Part shown: one piece after another, positions 25,010 to 36,172 of the stretch | How positions within the stretch are numbered: position 1 is the stretch's first letter | Layout: the number at the start of each line of letters is the position of its first letter | Source of the DNA: Elmis aenea | Taxonomy: Eukaryota; Arthropoda; Insecta; Coleoptera; Elmidae | NCBI GenBank assembly: GCA_947652605.1 | Contig: OX393578.1 | Coordinates: 59,589,415-59,653,414 of the forward strand | DNA length: 64,000 bases | Direction: 5' to 3' | Notes under the pieces: generated by a model | The model's database searches: none | What the model was told of the DNA's origin: nothing | The model's input: the letters and a program-made list of their open reading frames with translations, nothing else | Translations under genes and position numbers: made by a program

Positions 25010-26354
25010 CTTTATTTGTTCTGAATATCCCAAAAAAGGTGTAGAACTTGTCACAATAATAATTTACGTACATTACAAATAATATACATAGTTAATAAAA
25101 ACACAGAAAAATTATATTTAAATATAACATTATATAAAGTCAGCATCATTTAAATATTCGCTTATTCCATAGTAAGCTTTAGAAATCAGAACTTTTCTTA
25201 ATTTCTTCTTCAATTCGCGGGTGGGAAGATTTATTATACTCTCAGGTGATGTGTTAAATTTATTATATATAGCAATAATTGTGGAGGCAACATTTTTTTG
25301 AAGATAGGTATATTTGAAACAATCGGGTTTTAGGTTTTTTTTTATGTCGCGTATTGGCTGCATGATTTCTTATATTCTCTTCGAACAGATCTACATTATT
25401 TTTTACGAACAGGATGGCTTCGAGAATAAATAGACCATAAAAGGTTAACATTTCGTTGTCACGAAAAGTTTCTTTACAGTGATCTCGGTAGTTTAGACCA
25501 AATATATTTCTTATACATCGCTTTTGTATAATGAAGAGGCGTTCTGAGTCACTAGCGTTACCCCAAAAAATTACAGCATAGCGTAACCTAGATTCGACAT
25601 ATGCATGATATGCAGTTTTGGCCGCGTTTGCATTGACCAATTTTTTTAGGTTTTTTAGTGCAAAAGGGTACCGTGACAGGCTTTGTGACAGGCGTTCGAT
25701 GTGGTATGACCAGTCCAGTCTAGAGTCAATACATAAACCAAGAAAAGATATTTTATTAACAACATTTATACTTGTGGAATTATTTTGAAATTTTAAGTCG
25801 GAGTTTATTTTACTTTGTGAAAATTTTATAACTTGCGTTTTATTGACGTTTAAGGTTAGGTTATTTAACGTAAACCTATGTTGGAGTTGGCCTAAACAGT
25901 CAAAGAGTTTTTGTTCAGAGTTTTTGGAATCTGAGTCACTAATAATGGCAGATGTGTTATCGGCAAATTGTATAAGGGAAGTTTTGACAAAATCTGGAAG
26001 ATCATTTGTGTACAGTATGTATAGGAGGGTGCCTAAGATTGATCCTTGCGGGACTCCTTTTTTGATTTTCTTTTTGTTGGGTTTTAGAAATCTACCTGAC
26101 GAGTCTTTTCCGGCAACGTATTGGTTTCTTTCCGAAAGATAAGATGTTATAAGATTATGGGCGGTCCCTCGTATACCATAGTGTTCTAATTTCGTTAGCA
26201 GTATCTCGTGGTCAACACTATCAAAAGCTTTTGAGAGATCAACACACATGACCATGGTGTGTTTGTCTTTGTTGAGGGATTGAAGAACATTTCGGATTGC
26301 CATGTAAATTGCTATGATGATAAATATAGCAATCCCAATTTTACTATAATACAA
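24975..26354 (-). mobile_element. Non-LTR retrotransposon remnant with reverse transcriptase domain
   Basis: On the minus strand from 26354 the frame covers much of an RT domain: VDLSKAFDSVDHEILLTKL, GVPQGSILGTLLYI and FADNTSAI. The catalytic FADD box has mutated to FADN. A frameshift near 25300-25360 separates this from the C-terminal part (25363-25130). The 3' end is CAGAACAAATAAAGA followed by a trinucleotide tail, (ATA)n on the plus strand at about 24976-25010. It is 5'-truncated, with no endonuclease. It belongs to the same family as 22437-23045 (Jockey/CR1-like group, clade uncertain) and sits between genes A and B. Confidence 0.85.
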
Positions 26355-26624
26355 TATTAAAACCCATCAGCGTTTAGAAATAGCAAAGAACGCGTCTATT
26401 ATTACTTAAACTTACATTATTTTTAAAATTGTAATAAATCATAATCGAAAATGCTTTTTAATTAATTTAATCTTTTAAGAAGTAAATAAACCAGGTTTTA
26501 TCCAATATACTTTGACAGTAAAACCTCAAACCAGTTCAAAATCCAGAGAAAACCTAAAAAAGATCAGAAATGAAACATATAGAGAACAATTAAAGAAAAA
26601 TAAGGCATACACTAACGTTTACAG

Positions 26625-26858
26625 GACCATTCATAAGGATAGTAAAATATGATATCGCAAAAGTATTAAATACAAATCAACTTCGATCTAACTGAAAGTA
26701 AATGTTAGAGGAGTCAATGATAACTTGTTTACTTGTTCTTATTTCAATAATTTCAGTATGTGTTAGCATTTGATTGCGATAAGTGCTAAAAATTGTTCAT
26801 AATATTTAAATAAGTTTTTTGAATTTTTTTTTGTCGAGCTGTGTGTGATGTTACAATT
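26625..26858 (+). promoter_or_regulatory. Candidate promoter of SPH-B
   Basis: This is the counterpart of the region upstream of gene A. It keeps TCAATGATAACTTG (TGATAA at 26718) and TCAGT at 26753, with the same spacing to the ATG (about 141 and 106 bases). Confidence 0.35.
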
Positions 26859-29835
26859 ATGACAAAACTGTATATAATTGTGCTAGTTTTTCTAGCATGT
26901 GTTGAAAGCATTTTTAGTCAAGGTAAGTGTTTAGTTTGTTAATATTAGAAGCGAAAACTGTTAAAAGGTTGTATTTATTTGCCATAAATCAATTTAAAAA
27001 AAAATAAGAAAATTGTTTATTAAAGTAAGTACCAAATTATTCTTTTTATTGCTTTTAATCGGTTAGCCAGTTAAATATAGTTTGTCTTTTGTGTAAAGCG
27101 GCGATTTTTTTTTGGTATTAATAATGAAAACATTTGCAAAAAATTTTAACGACAAAACAGCATTTTTAAATACATATATTAGCTTCGTTTGATTGTTAGA
27201 GAAAGTTTAGGACGAATTTAGTGAAACACTTTCCGGATTTAACGAACAATTACTGTCATTTTACCCTGACTTTTTTTAAGCTAGGCTTGAAACTTAATAA
27301 TTTGCCCTGGTGTTACTGTAAAATCAAAGAGTTCAAAAGATATAAGACAATATCTAACACTTCGTAAAACTTATATTGTTATAGATTCCTGCGCAACACC
27401 AAATGGAAGACCAGGGTCTTGCGTTTTGTTATCAGAATGTCCAGTATTATACACTGGTGTTGTGAATTTAGACAAAAAAGCGTTAGATTTATCAAAAGAA
27501 GCGAAATGCAAACAACAAAATAACGACTTTTACGTCTGTTGTGGTAAGTAACAAAAATGTGCTTTTAAAAGGATTAAAAATTACCAATGGTGAACGTTAT
27601 CAAAATTGCCGTTTCACATAACGTTATTTTCTCCTTCTGAACGTATCTATTCGTTCCCGGGTTTTGGCTATCCACGACGCGAATTTAATTTTTTTAGCAG
27701 CATTACGAAATAATTCCGTGGTTGTAGTGTTCTCAAATTATTCATCAACGAGATCCTTCTCCGTCCCGGACCGCTCTTACCATCTACCTTCCCCTGAAGT
27801 ATCAGTTGCAAGAGTTCGTACTTTTCTGGTTGTCTCATTATGTGACCCTAGTACTACAGCTTTTTCCTTTTAACAGTATTCACAACTTCTGCCTTTACAT
27901 TAAATCTCCTTAGGACCTCTTCGTTAATGACATGGTTCTTCCAATGGATTCTAAGTATCTGTCTGTAAGTCCATATCTCTAAAGCATTTAGTTTTTTCCT
28001 TGGAGCCTCAGTTAACGTCCAAGATTCTACTCCGCACAGGAGCGCCGGAAAAACATAGCACTAATACCAATCTAAGCTTAAGTTGGAAACTCAGCTTGTG
28101 GTTCTTTAAAACTGTATTTATTTTACGAAATGCTGCTTTGGCCTTTTCTATCCGGCATATTATTTCAGCCGAATGGTCCCATTGTGCATTCGGTAAACTT
28201 TCCAAGTACGTGAATGTTTCTACTTTTTCTATTTCTACATTGTGTAGGAGAAGCCTTCACGGGTTTAGTAGGATGTTTTTATTAATGACCACGCATTTAG
28301 TATTTTGACTTTAGTTTGAGGCCATGTCGTACGCTGGCTGCTGTTATGCTATTCAAGAGCTGTTGGAATCCTTCCATGGAGCTTGCAAATACGTTATAGG
28401 TTATATTCCAGGATTTATTATTTTTTAAATCTTCAGATAAGTGTGCATCGCAGTGCGTTCCACTGCAATCATGCCCTCATATTTTGAAGGGCGTGCTCTC
28501 GTTGGATCAGAACGCGATTGAAACAGCAGAAAAATCTGTTTGTAAAAAAGATATTGGTAGGACATATGTTTACTGTGATACTCCTGAAGAAACCAATACC
28601 AAAAGAATAAAAGTCGATGTCGTTAGACCGCCTTTAGTGAGTGCACTTTCGGATGAGCGGGTATGCGGTTATCAACATTTTGATTATCGCATAAGCGATC
28701 GAAATAAAATAAACAAAGATGACTTCCCTTGGTTGGTTATGCTCTTGTACCAAACTAGGAAAAGCAAAGCTGCCCCTCTGTGTCTTGGTACACTCGTTAG
28801 TCATAGGCATGTGATAACCGCTGCTAGATGTTTTGAATTTCCAGAGAAGGCCAATAATTATAGCCTGTAAGTCCATATGCATTATTTTTTCGGGCAGAAA
28901 TGACAAAAAAAAAACGGGTTGTTGGAATTTCAATTTTAGTATAGGAACCTTTATTTGTCGATTTATCATTTTTCAATTTCAGGATGTTTGTTCGACTCGG
29001 CGAATTTAATCTTAACTCAGATCCGGACTGTAAGTATTTCAAAGAATTAAACTCTACAGAATGTGAAAAATCCCTGTTAGAAGTTCCCATAGAGAAATAC
29101 GATACTCATCCAAACTACTTTTCTGTAAATAATGTAGAGCATGGTAATGATATTGCAGTGATAAAACTTGCAAAATATGTTAAGTTCACAGGTGAGGTAA
29201 AAGCTAAATGATTTATTGCTCATGTATGACTAATTAAATTGTGTTATAGAATACATTCGGGCTATTTGCCTTCCTAAAATTGGAGACACTTTACGGGCAG
29301 TGGGACAAAAGCTTTATACTTCAGGATGGGGATTTTCAACAAACGGTAAGTCAATTTTCTCAACTCGCCTAAAAGTAAGATTTTAAAATTTTGATATACG
29401 AGTAAAAAAATAAAAAAAACTCAAAACTTTTACGGGTTTGATCCTTCAAAAGTCGCTTCGCATATCAAATAACGAAAAAAATGTGTTACATTTCAAACAC
29501 TAATAAATTGTTAAAAATATATACCAATTTTTCCAGGATATCCAGCTTTATATGATGTTAAGAAAAAAAGTTTAGGTACAATAGTGAAAAACGAAGAATG
29601 CCAGTTCTCCGAATCATCGATTGCAAATAACCTGCATCTGTGTTTAAGAGAAGGAAAAAATGCGAGTTGTTATTTCGACTTCGGAGGTCCTTTAATGTCG
29701 GAAAAGTCAACGCAATACTTTTTAGAAGGAATTTTCAATTCTCCGCTAGGCAATAATTGCGAAGAAAACAGCTTGGGGGCATATACTTCGGTTGCCAAAC
29801 ACCTAGAATGGATTAAGAGAGTAATTTTGAACTGA
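26859..29835 (+). CDS. SPH-B: double-CLIP serine protease homologue, recent duplicate of SPH-A
   Basis: Six exons: 26859-26922, 27385-27543, 28437-28866, 28983-29191, 29250-29345 and 29537-29835; 1257 nt, 418 aa. The domain order is as in A: signal peptide 1-21 (MTKLYIIVLVFLACVESIFS), CLIP1, CLIP2 with the same short first loop, a linker, and a protease-like domain. His is replaced by Arg (VITAARCF), Ser by Phe (FDFGGPL), and Asp is kept (NDIAVIKL). The last exon is almost identical to that of A over its full length. Differences cluster in exon 3 and exon 4; for example DPDCEQF in A reads DPDCKYF here and FTYCGESV reads STECEKSL. AATAAA at 29914. The predicted role is as for A: a secreted non-catalytic cascade component (inference). 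Confidence 0.92.
27600..28320 (-). mobile_element. LINE remnant in SPH-B intron 2, shared with SPH-A
   Basis: The sequence is colinear with 20740-21600 but lacks roughly 250 internal bases near 27745 and has more frame breaks. Minus-strand landmarks such as NAQWDHSAEIICRIEKAKAAF are kept. Since the same insertion occupies the same intron in A and B, it predates the gene duplication. Confidence 0.78.
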
Positions 29836-30590
29836 TTGTAATAATTTTGTCATTGTCATTGGGTAATTAATTTTGTCGTTATTAATTTGTAGATGCATAC
29901 TGTTAATTTATTAAATAAAAGCCTTTTACAGTAAAGACTAATTAATAGCGTACTATTGTTAATTGTAGCTGTGTTAAACTATTAATTTTCGAACGCATTA
30001 ATTTGTGTGTTTCTGTTTCAAAAAACTCTTAAATTAATTAAAAAAATTGCTTAATTTGTGACAATAAATAATTAGCAGTAACTGCCATAATATTTTACTG
30101 TGGTTTTCTAAGCAGAAATCTATTGTTGTTGCATGGACGAAAAATAATATCCGTAGAGACTGGTAGAAAAATGTAATTATACCACTATATAAAAAAGGAA
30201 GCAAAAGTAAATGCGAAAACTATAGAGCATCAACATTATATAAAATGTAAAGAAAAATATAAGAGAGAAAACTAAGAAATGAAGTGGAAAAGAAAATGGA
30301 AGCAGAACAGGCAACCTTCATGAAAGAAAATTAAACACAAGGCTCATTTTAATGTTACGAAAAGCAAGGAATCAAACGACGCCGTTTGTTTTTTGATCTC
30401 GTCAGGTTTTTTTTCCAGGCGATTGTCAACTTTTTCGTTTCAAAAAAGAGTTGCAATATTAACTGAAACTTAAGTGGTTGACAAATAAAATTTTAGTTTT
30501 GATGCGTCCTTGGCACGAATGTAACTTAAAGAGCTACGCATCTAACCAAATGTTCAGATAAATTTCATTGCCATGGGAAGTAAATATGAC
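29836..30590. other. SPH-B 3' flank and spacer
   Basis: Contains the gene B poly(A) signal and the tail of the A/B duplicated unit. 30120-30340 has decayed LINE-like character (ACCACTATATAAAAAAGGAAGCAAAAG, as in reverse transcriptase upstream regions), too broken to assign. Confidence 0.35.
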
Positions 30591-30672
30591 GCATACCATA
30601 CATAAAAATCCCACCAGAATATTTTGCTACTAGTTGACTAATTATTTACGTACAGGTTGTGCGGTGATCATT

Positions 30673-30684
30673 TGATAGCCTTGT
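30673..30684 (+). promoter_or_regulatory. Conserved upstream motif TGATAGCCTTGT (gene C)
   Basis: TGATAGCCTTGT lies 246 bases before the gene C start codon. The same word occurs 256 bases before D (35917) and 259 bases before E (39382). In C and D it is within a longer conserved block, but E is more diverged, so retention there suggests function. The core resembles a GATA site. Confidence 0.35.
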
Positions 30685-30918
30685 CACATCTAGTTTCATC
30701 ACACGTATTTGTGTTCAATAAATAAATATCAAGTAACAATGCTGCGTTTCAAAAACGTTTTTAATTAAGTCAAAATTCATGTGATACAAAAATAACAGCG
30801 TTTAAATCACCTTAGAAAAGTAAATAGCTCCTTTTTATGAAGAAGCCACAAATTTCACGCACCGGTTTATAGTTAGATTATTATTACGTATGTTATTTAT
30901 GATGTCAAAGTGCTAAAA

Positions 30919-31928
30919 ATGTTGTTGAAAGTTTTTTACGTTGTTGCTTTATTTAAAGTTTGTGTGATATTTACTGTTAAGACTGGTAAGTTTGTTTTCT
31001 TTATTTTTGCAGTGTATAGGTTTGATACAATGAAAATTGTAATTTCTATGAGGCTACAACCAATAAAAGTTGTCATTTAAAAGTACTTAAGCAATTTTGT
31101 CTATTTTCCAGTAACCACCCAATTTTGAAAAGTTGTTAGTATATTAATTACAATCAATGTATATTGATGGAAAAATTACCACTTTACAATTTTTTTCTAC
31201 TTGTCAGAAAAATGTTTGTGTTAAAGCAGTTTTACAGTATTTTGAAATGTAATATAACAAAGTGTCTTAAATGTCAAGGCAAATAAGTAGTGCCACTTTT
31301 GAAATAATAAGTTTTTGTAATTGCTCAATCGATTCTTAGCATTTACTTGTACAAAATGGTTAGAAAAAACTACATAGGTACATAAAAATTTATTAGTTTT
31401 GAACACGAGTTTTTTTTTGTTGATAATATTATATCTATAATTTCTATACAGATTCTTGTACGACATATTACGGAAAGGTAGCAGAATGCATTCCGCTAAG
31501 AAAATGTCCTTTGATTAACGAAGGCCTTTTCAAACTAGACGACTCAGCTGTGGATTTCGCAAGAAAATCCATATGCAAAATTGAAAACCGCGAAACTTTT
31601 GTGTGTTGTGGTAAGTAGGTACCTACTGTTAAGTTTTATAAATATTTTCGATGTAAAAAAACTATTTTATTCAGGCCAGTGTGGACCTAGTAGGAATGGA
31701 ACAGAAGTTGACTGCATCCCTTTAAGAGAATGCAAAAGTGTAGTTAATGATTTGTTATCCTTGGACCAGAAGTCGATTGAACGTGCCAAAAAGTCTGTGT
31801 GTAAGATAGAAAAAGATGAGCTTTATGTCTGCTGTGATGTTTACTCAAAAACGGACGCAGTGGACCGCTTTTTAGACAAAACAAGTAATAACTTCATTAA
31901 TATTGATAGTCACGACAAAATGTATTAG
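30919..31928 (+). CDS. SPH-C short product: secreted double-CLIP protein without protease domain
   Basis: Exons 30919-30985 (signal peptide MLLKVFYVVALFKVCVIFTV), 31452-31610 (CLIP1: CTTYYGKVAEC … FVCC) and 31675-31928 (CLIP2: CGPSRNGTEVDC … YVCC); 480 nt, 159 aa. After CLIP2 only about 30 linker residues remain before a TAG stop. The linker (YSKTDAVDRFLDKTSNN) resembles that of gene E (YQSKLEVVVPVSEKTSINN), where it leads into the protease-like domain. An AATAAA at 31976-31981 lies about 48 bases after the stop, so a short polyadenylated transcript is plausible. Both CLIPs have all six Cys, and CLIP2 has the E/F-type long first loop. CLIP-only proteins could compete for clip-domain partners (inference). 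The alternative is a truncated remnant whose signal exon now serves the long product. Confidence 0.65.
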
Positions 31929-34900
31929 TGTGAAAAAGCCTGCCTTATGTTGAAAGTGATTAGACTTACAAGAAAAATAAATACATGACTTTGGATCTAA
32001 AATAAAAGGCGCTAGAATCAATCTACTTTTGAAATGAAAAATGCCACAATTTTAAAAACTAGTGTTACAATAATTTAACAAAAAAAAAATAATTAATAGG
32101 GTGTACGCAAACTGGTGAGCCATTTTAATATTGTACAACGCTACCTCAAAAACCTTATCAGAAAGTGTACATCGCTGGCTGTTCATGTTTGACTGTAGAA
32201 TCAAAACTTTTAGCTACATTACTGCAATCAGTTATAAATAAATTGTAATCATCTTGTGACTTTATCCATATTTAATTTTTTTAAATGTTTAGTGCACACC
32301 TTATCTGCCACGCAAATTTAATAATACTTATCTGAATTAAAGAATACTGTACCACTCCACACGACAGGCTCGGGGAATGCGTGTCTTTAAATAATTGCCC
32401 ATTAATATACAATGGAGTTGTGAATTTGGAAAAAGAAGTTATCGATTTCGCGAGGAAGTCTAAATGCAAGGAAGAGAATGACAACGTATTTGTTTGCTGT
32501 GGTATGAAATCTCTTGAGCAGAGCATTCAAAATTTTTTAAACTTTACAAAATTTCAGGCAAATGCGATTCGGATTGCGTTCCTTTGCGATCATGTAAGAA
32601 TCTTTACCGACGCGTGCTTCAAATGAACAAAATGGCTATAGATACTGCCATAAAAGCCGTTTGTAAAAAGGAATCCGGTACCACTTATGTGTGTTGTGAT
32701 AAATCTGTTAACATCGAGAATAACATAATACTAGATACGGTTGTAGAAGACACTACTAAACCACCAAATTATTATGGTTTTGAAAAAAGGACTACTAAGT
32801 TAATGCCAACATCTACTGAGCTAATAGAAACAAATAGTTCTTTGGAAACATCTACTGGGCTAACAGGAGCACATGGTCCTTTGGATATATTTACTAAGCT
32901 AACAGAAGCATATGATCCTTTGGATTTATTTACTGAGCTAACAGAAGCATCTGGTCCTTCGGAAACATCTACTGAGCTAATAGGAGCATATGGTCCTTTG
33001 GAGATATCTACTGAACCAAAAGAAACCGTTACTAAACCAAGTTTAGAGAGCATTCTACCTAACAGTTACTATTGCGGTTATGAAGTGGTTTATTCCCACA
33101 AATCTTACCATAGAAATCAAGTGAACTCTAACGAGTTTCCATGGCTGGCGATGGTAGTGAACAAAAACAGTGAAAATGGAACTTTGATGTGCCTAGGCAC
33201 TCTTATAAGCAATACGCACGTTTTAACTGCAGCCAGTTGTTTGGAAAAATCAAAAATAGACAATGAAGATTCGTAAGTGTATTCATAGGTTGATTCAAAT
33301 TTGAATAAAACAATTGGGATATATATCATTACTAGAGAAGTTACTGAGGTTCTTGTTAATTAATAATATCTACACAGAATCAAGAAAATCTCACTTAAAA
33401 AAAATATGTATATAATCATTAGTTTTAAGTTTATCAAAATATTTATTCATACTCTTTTCGATTTTCTTTATTTAAACAATGTCCATCTCCATGTTTTTTT
33501 AAAGAATTGTATGTGTAGGCATTCTGTTTTAAAGATTTAAAGGGGGCACAAAATAGTCTTCACAAAACAATCAAATTATAAATTTCAGTGAAGAAAGCAT
33601 ATTAGATTTTTTTTTCAGTTTCTATGAAAATAGTTGCAAATATCTGTGCTTGGTTTTGATCTTAACAATCAGCGTAACTAAACAAAAACATATACTCAAT
33701 CAATAATATAATAACAAGAGAGATAGTAATAGTTGCTCTAGAATTTAAATCAGCTTTTGTGAACCTACTAAAATTAATTGTACATTATTATAAACGTTTA
33801 ATAAATTATAGATTTATTTCAGCATATTCGTTCGACTTGGAGAAGTTAATACAAAAACAGATCCGGACTGTGATTTTTTTGAAACGTACAAAGCTCCATT
33901 GTGCGATGCACGTATTTTCGATGTTGCCGTCAAAAAATATGCAATCCACCCGGATTATTCTAACATAAGTTCAACTGAACGTATTTACGACATAGCAGTA
34001 ATAACACTCAAAGATTCTGTGACATACACAGGTAAAAAAGAATCTGATATATCCAATGATCTTTGAAGATAAATGTTTATTTTTTAGAATTTATTAGACC
34101 ACTTTGTCTTCCTAGGATCGAAGATTTGACCCGGGAATCGGGTCAAAATATAAAACTGTATACAACAGGTTGGGGTTATTTAGATAATGGTAAGGTAATC
34201 ATTTTCAAGTTAAAAGAAAATTACGTAATTATAAGTATTCACTCTGTTAAGAATGTAGTTTTTTTATATTTTATTTTGGGAAAAGTATACAATTCGAATA
34301 ATCGTGTGATTTTCCGGGAAGTTTTTTTTTTAATAACAAATGTAATTGATAGTTTTTGACTTTCATTTTAATATTCCTCAGAAGTTTAAAAAAATGTTTA
34401 GGTTTTCATTAGTTTCTTGCAGAACGTAATAAAAAAATTTAAAACGCAAGTTATTTTAAAACAAATTTTTAAAGATACTTTTTGTAATTATCTTAATAAG
34501 CATTAAAAAAAAAAAACTTTTGATAAAAGATCTTTATGTACCCGGGCGGGGTTCTAAAATGTTAAGAAAACGTATTTGAAGAACAATCAGTTATTAAAAA
34601 TTATATTTGTATGATATCCGGTGTAAACTTTTAGAAACTTACAAATTTTAAAATTGGTTTATTAAATATCATGGATTTATTTCGTTATGTTTTGGATAAT
34701 TTTAATCAGTAACTCAAACAAGTTGTTTAACATAAATAATTTTTAGGTAAGCCGGCCCTTTACGACATCAAGAAAAAAAGTTTGGGTACGTTAGTACCAA
34801 AAGAACAATGTTCGCTTACTGCGTTAACTTCCGAAGTATCTCTTAATCGAGACTTAAACTTGTGTTTCATGGAGGGCAAAAACGCAAGTTGCTACTCAGA

Positions 34901-35060
34901 CGTGGGGGCTCCCTTAATGTCGTACCAATACTATCAATACTTTTTGGAAGGAATATTCAGCATGCCCACGGGACAAGACGCTTGTAAAGAAAACAGTTTG
35001 GGTGTTTACACCTCAGTAATTCAAAGTTTGGATTGGATTAAGAAAAGAATATTAGATTAA
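30919..35060 (+). CDS. SPH-C long product: double-CLIP serine protease homologue
   Basis: Proposed join: signal exon 30919-30985, then 32343-32501 (CLIP1, YCTTPHDRLGEC … FVCC), 32558-33272 (CLIP2 KCDSDC … YVCC, linker, start of protease-like domain), 33823-34031, 34088-34189 and 34747-35060; 1566 nt, 521 aa. No signal exon lies between 31928 and 32343, and the 30985 donor has the right phase for 32343, so I infer skipping of the first CLIP pair. The linker holds five diverged 13-aa repeats (STELIGAYGPLEI type). His is replaced by Ser (LTAASCLEK). Ser is replaced by Val and the next Gly-Gly by Gly-Ala (SDVGAPLMS). Asp is kept (YDIAVITL). The activation Arg-Ile is lost (HKSYHRNQVNSNEFPW). Poly(A) signal 35111. 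The exons are certain; the 5' connection is inferred. Confidence 0.78.
31976..31981 (+). terminator. Poly(A) signal of the SPH-C short product
   Basis: AATAAA 48 bases after the short-form stop codon and upstream of the second CLIP exon pair. Its use would end the transcript before the protease-like exons. Confidence 0.4.
32812..33029 (+). repeat. Coding 39-bp minisatellite in SPH-C linker
   Basis: Five diverged 13-residue units of the form S-T-E-L-x-x-A-x-G-P-x-E-x lie between CLIP2 and the protease-like domain. Expected to be a flexible, possibly O-glycosylated linker. Homologous to the purer array in gene D. Confidence 0.75.
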
Positions 35061-35916
35061 AAAAATTATGCAATTATATTTGATTTTTAATGTATGTAAG
35101 TAAATTATTAAATAAACGCGTGTGCCTTCCACCATACACCGAAAAACACAGAAGAATATTAAAATGATCCGAATATAATATGTAGTTGTATAGTTCATAG
35201 TCAATAAGGCAATGAATAAAAATTTCATGCAGGTTTAAAAAAATTAAATTCAAGTAAAACCCGCAATAAAAGAAATTTTCCTAAGATACATCAAGTTTTC
35301 AACAAAACAGCAACTCATGTACCTTGTCATATCTCAATTATTTGTCTTGTTTTAAAAACTGACCCATATTGACAGCAGAAATTTGTATTAATTAAATTTA
35401 AGTATCCTAAGATATATATTATGTAGTATTAATTAGGACATATTCAAGATTTCTCGAATAAGTTACCTCTTTGTATTAATCCTAGTTAAAATTATTTATA
35501 TACTATTATTCATATTGCAAATATTTATTACAAAAATTATCTTATTGAGTTCATATGATATAGCAATATTAAGGTAATATTTCCGAAATGTATGTTTCTC
35601 TCACCAATATTATTTTATTATTTACTTATAATAATCATGGAGCCAAACGTATTACATCTATCAATTGGAGTTGTTTTTAAGTAGTAAACCTCTCCTTTCG
35701 TTTCTGGGTAATTTATTTCAAATTTTTGATTTAAATTGTTATGTCCCGGAATCCCGATAAACCCGGGGAAGAAGTACGATTTCTTCCTGGAATCCCAAGA
35801 CAAGCAGAAATGTCAAACATGAGAAACCTTAACGCATACCATTCTTGAAAAATCCCACCAGAATATTTTGCAACTAGTTAACTAACTATTTATGCAAAAT
35901 TTGTGCAGTGATCATT
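35061..35916. other. SPH-C 3' flank and spacer
   Basis: AATAAA at 35111. 35061-35470 is homologous to 38841-39270 after gene D, part of the C/D duplicated unit. The rest is AT-rich with nothing recognised. Confidence 0.45.
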
Positions 35917-35927
35917 TGATAGCCTTG
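35917..35927 (+). promoter_or_regulatory. Conserved upstream motif TGATAGCCTTG (gene D)
   Basis: It lies 256 bases before the gene D signal-exon ATG, in the same position as in genes C and E. The block from about 35850 to 36240 is closely similar to 30590-30986 of gene C. Confidence 0.35.
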
Positions 35928-36172
35928 ACACAAAGTATGTAGTTTCATCAGACGTATTCGGTTTTTCAATAAAACAATATCAAGTAACAATGAAGTGATT
36001 CAAACACGTTTTTAATTAAGTCAATATTTATGTGATACAAAAATAACAGTGTTTAAATCACATCAGAAAAGTAGATAGCTAATCTTGCAAAGAAACCACA
36101 AATTTCATGTTCCGGTTTATAGTTTAGTAGATTATTATTTCGTGAGTTATTTATTATGTCAAAGTGCTAAAA

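Noticed and set aside
31929..32342. Possible separate signal exon for the second CLIP pair of gene C (for example ATG at 32286)
   Set aside because: The only hydrophobic start runs into a stop without a phase-1 donor, so the upstream signal exon at 30919 is the better source.
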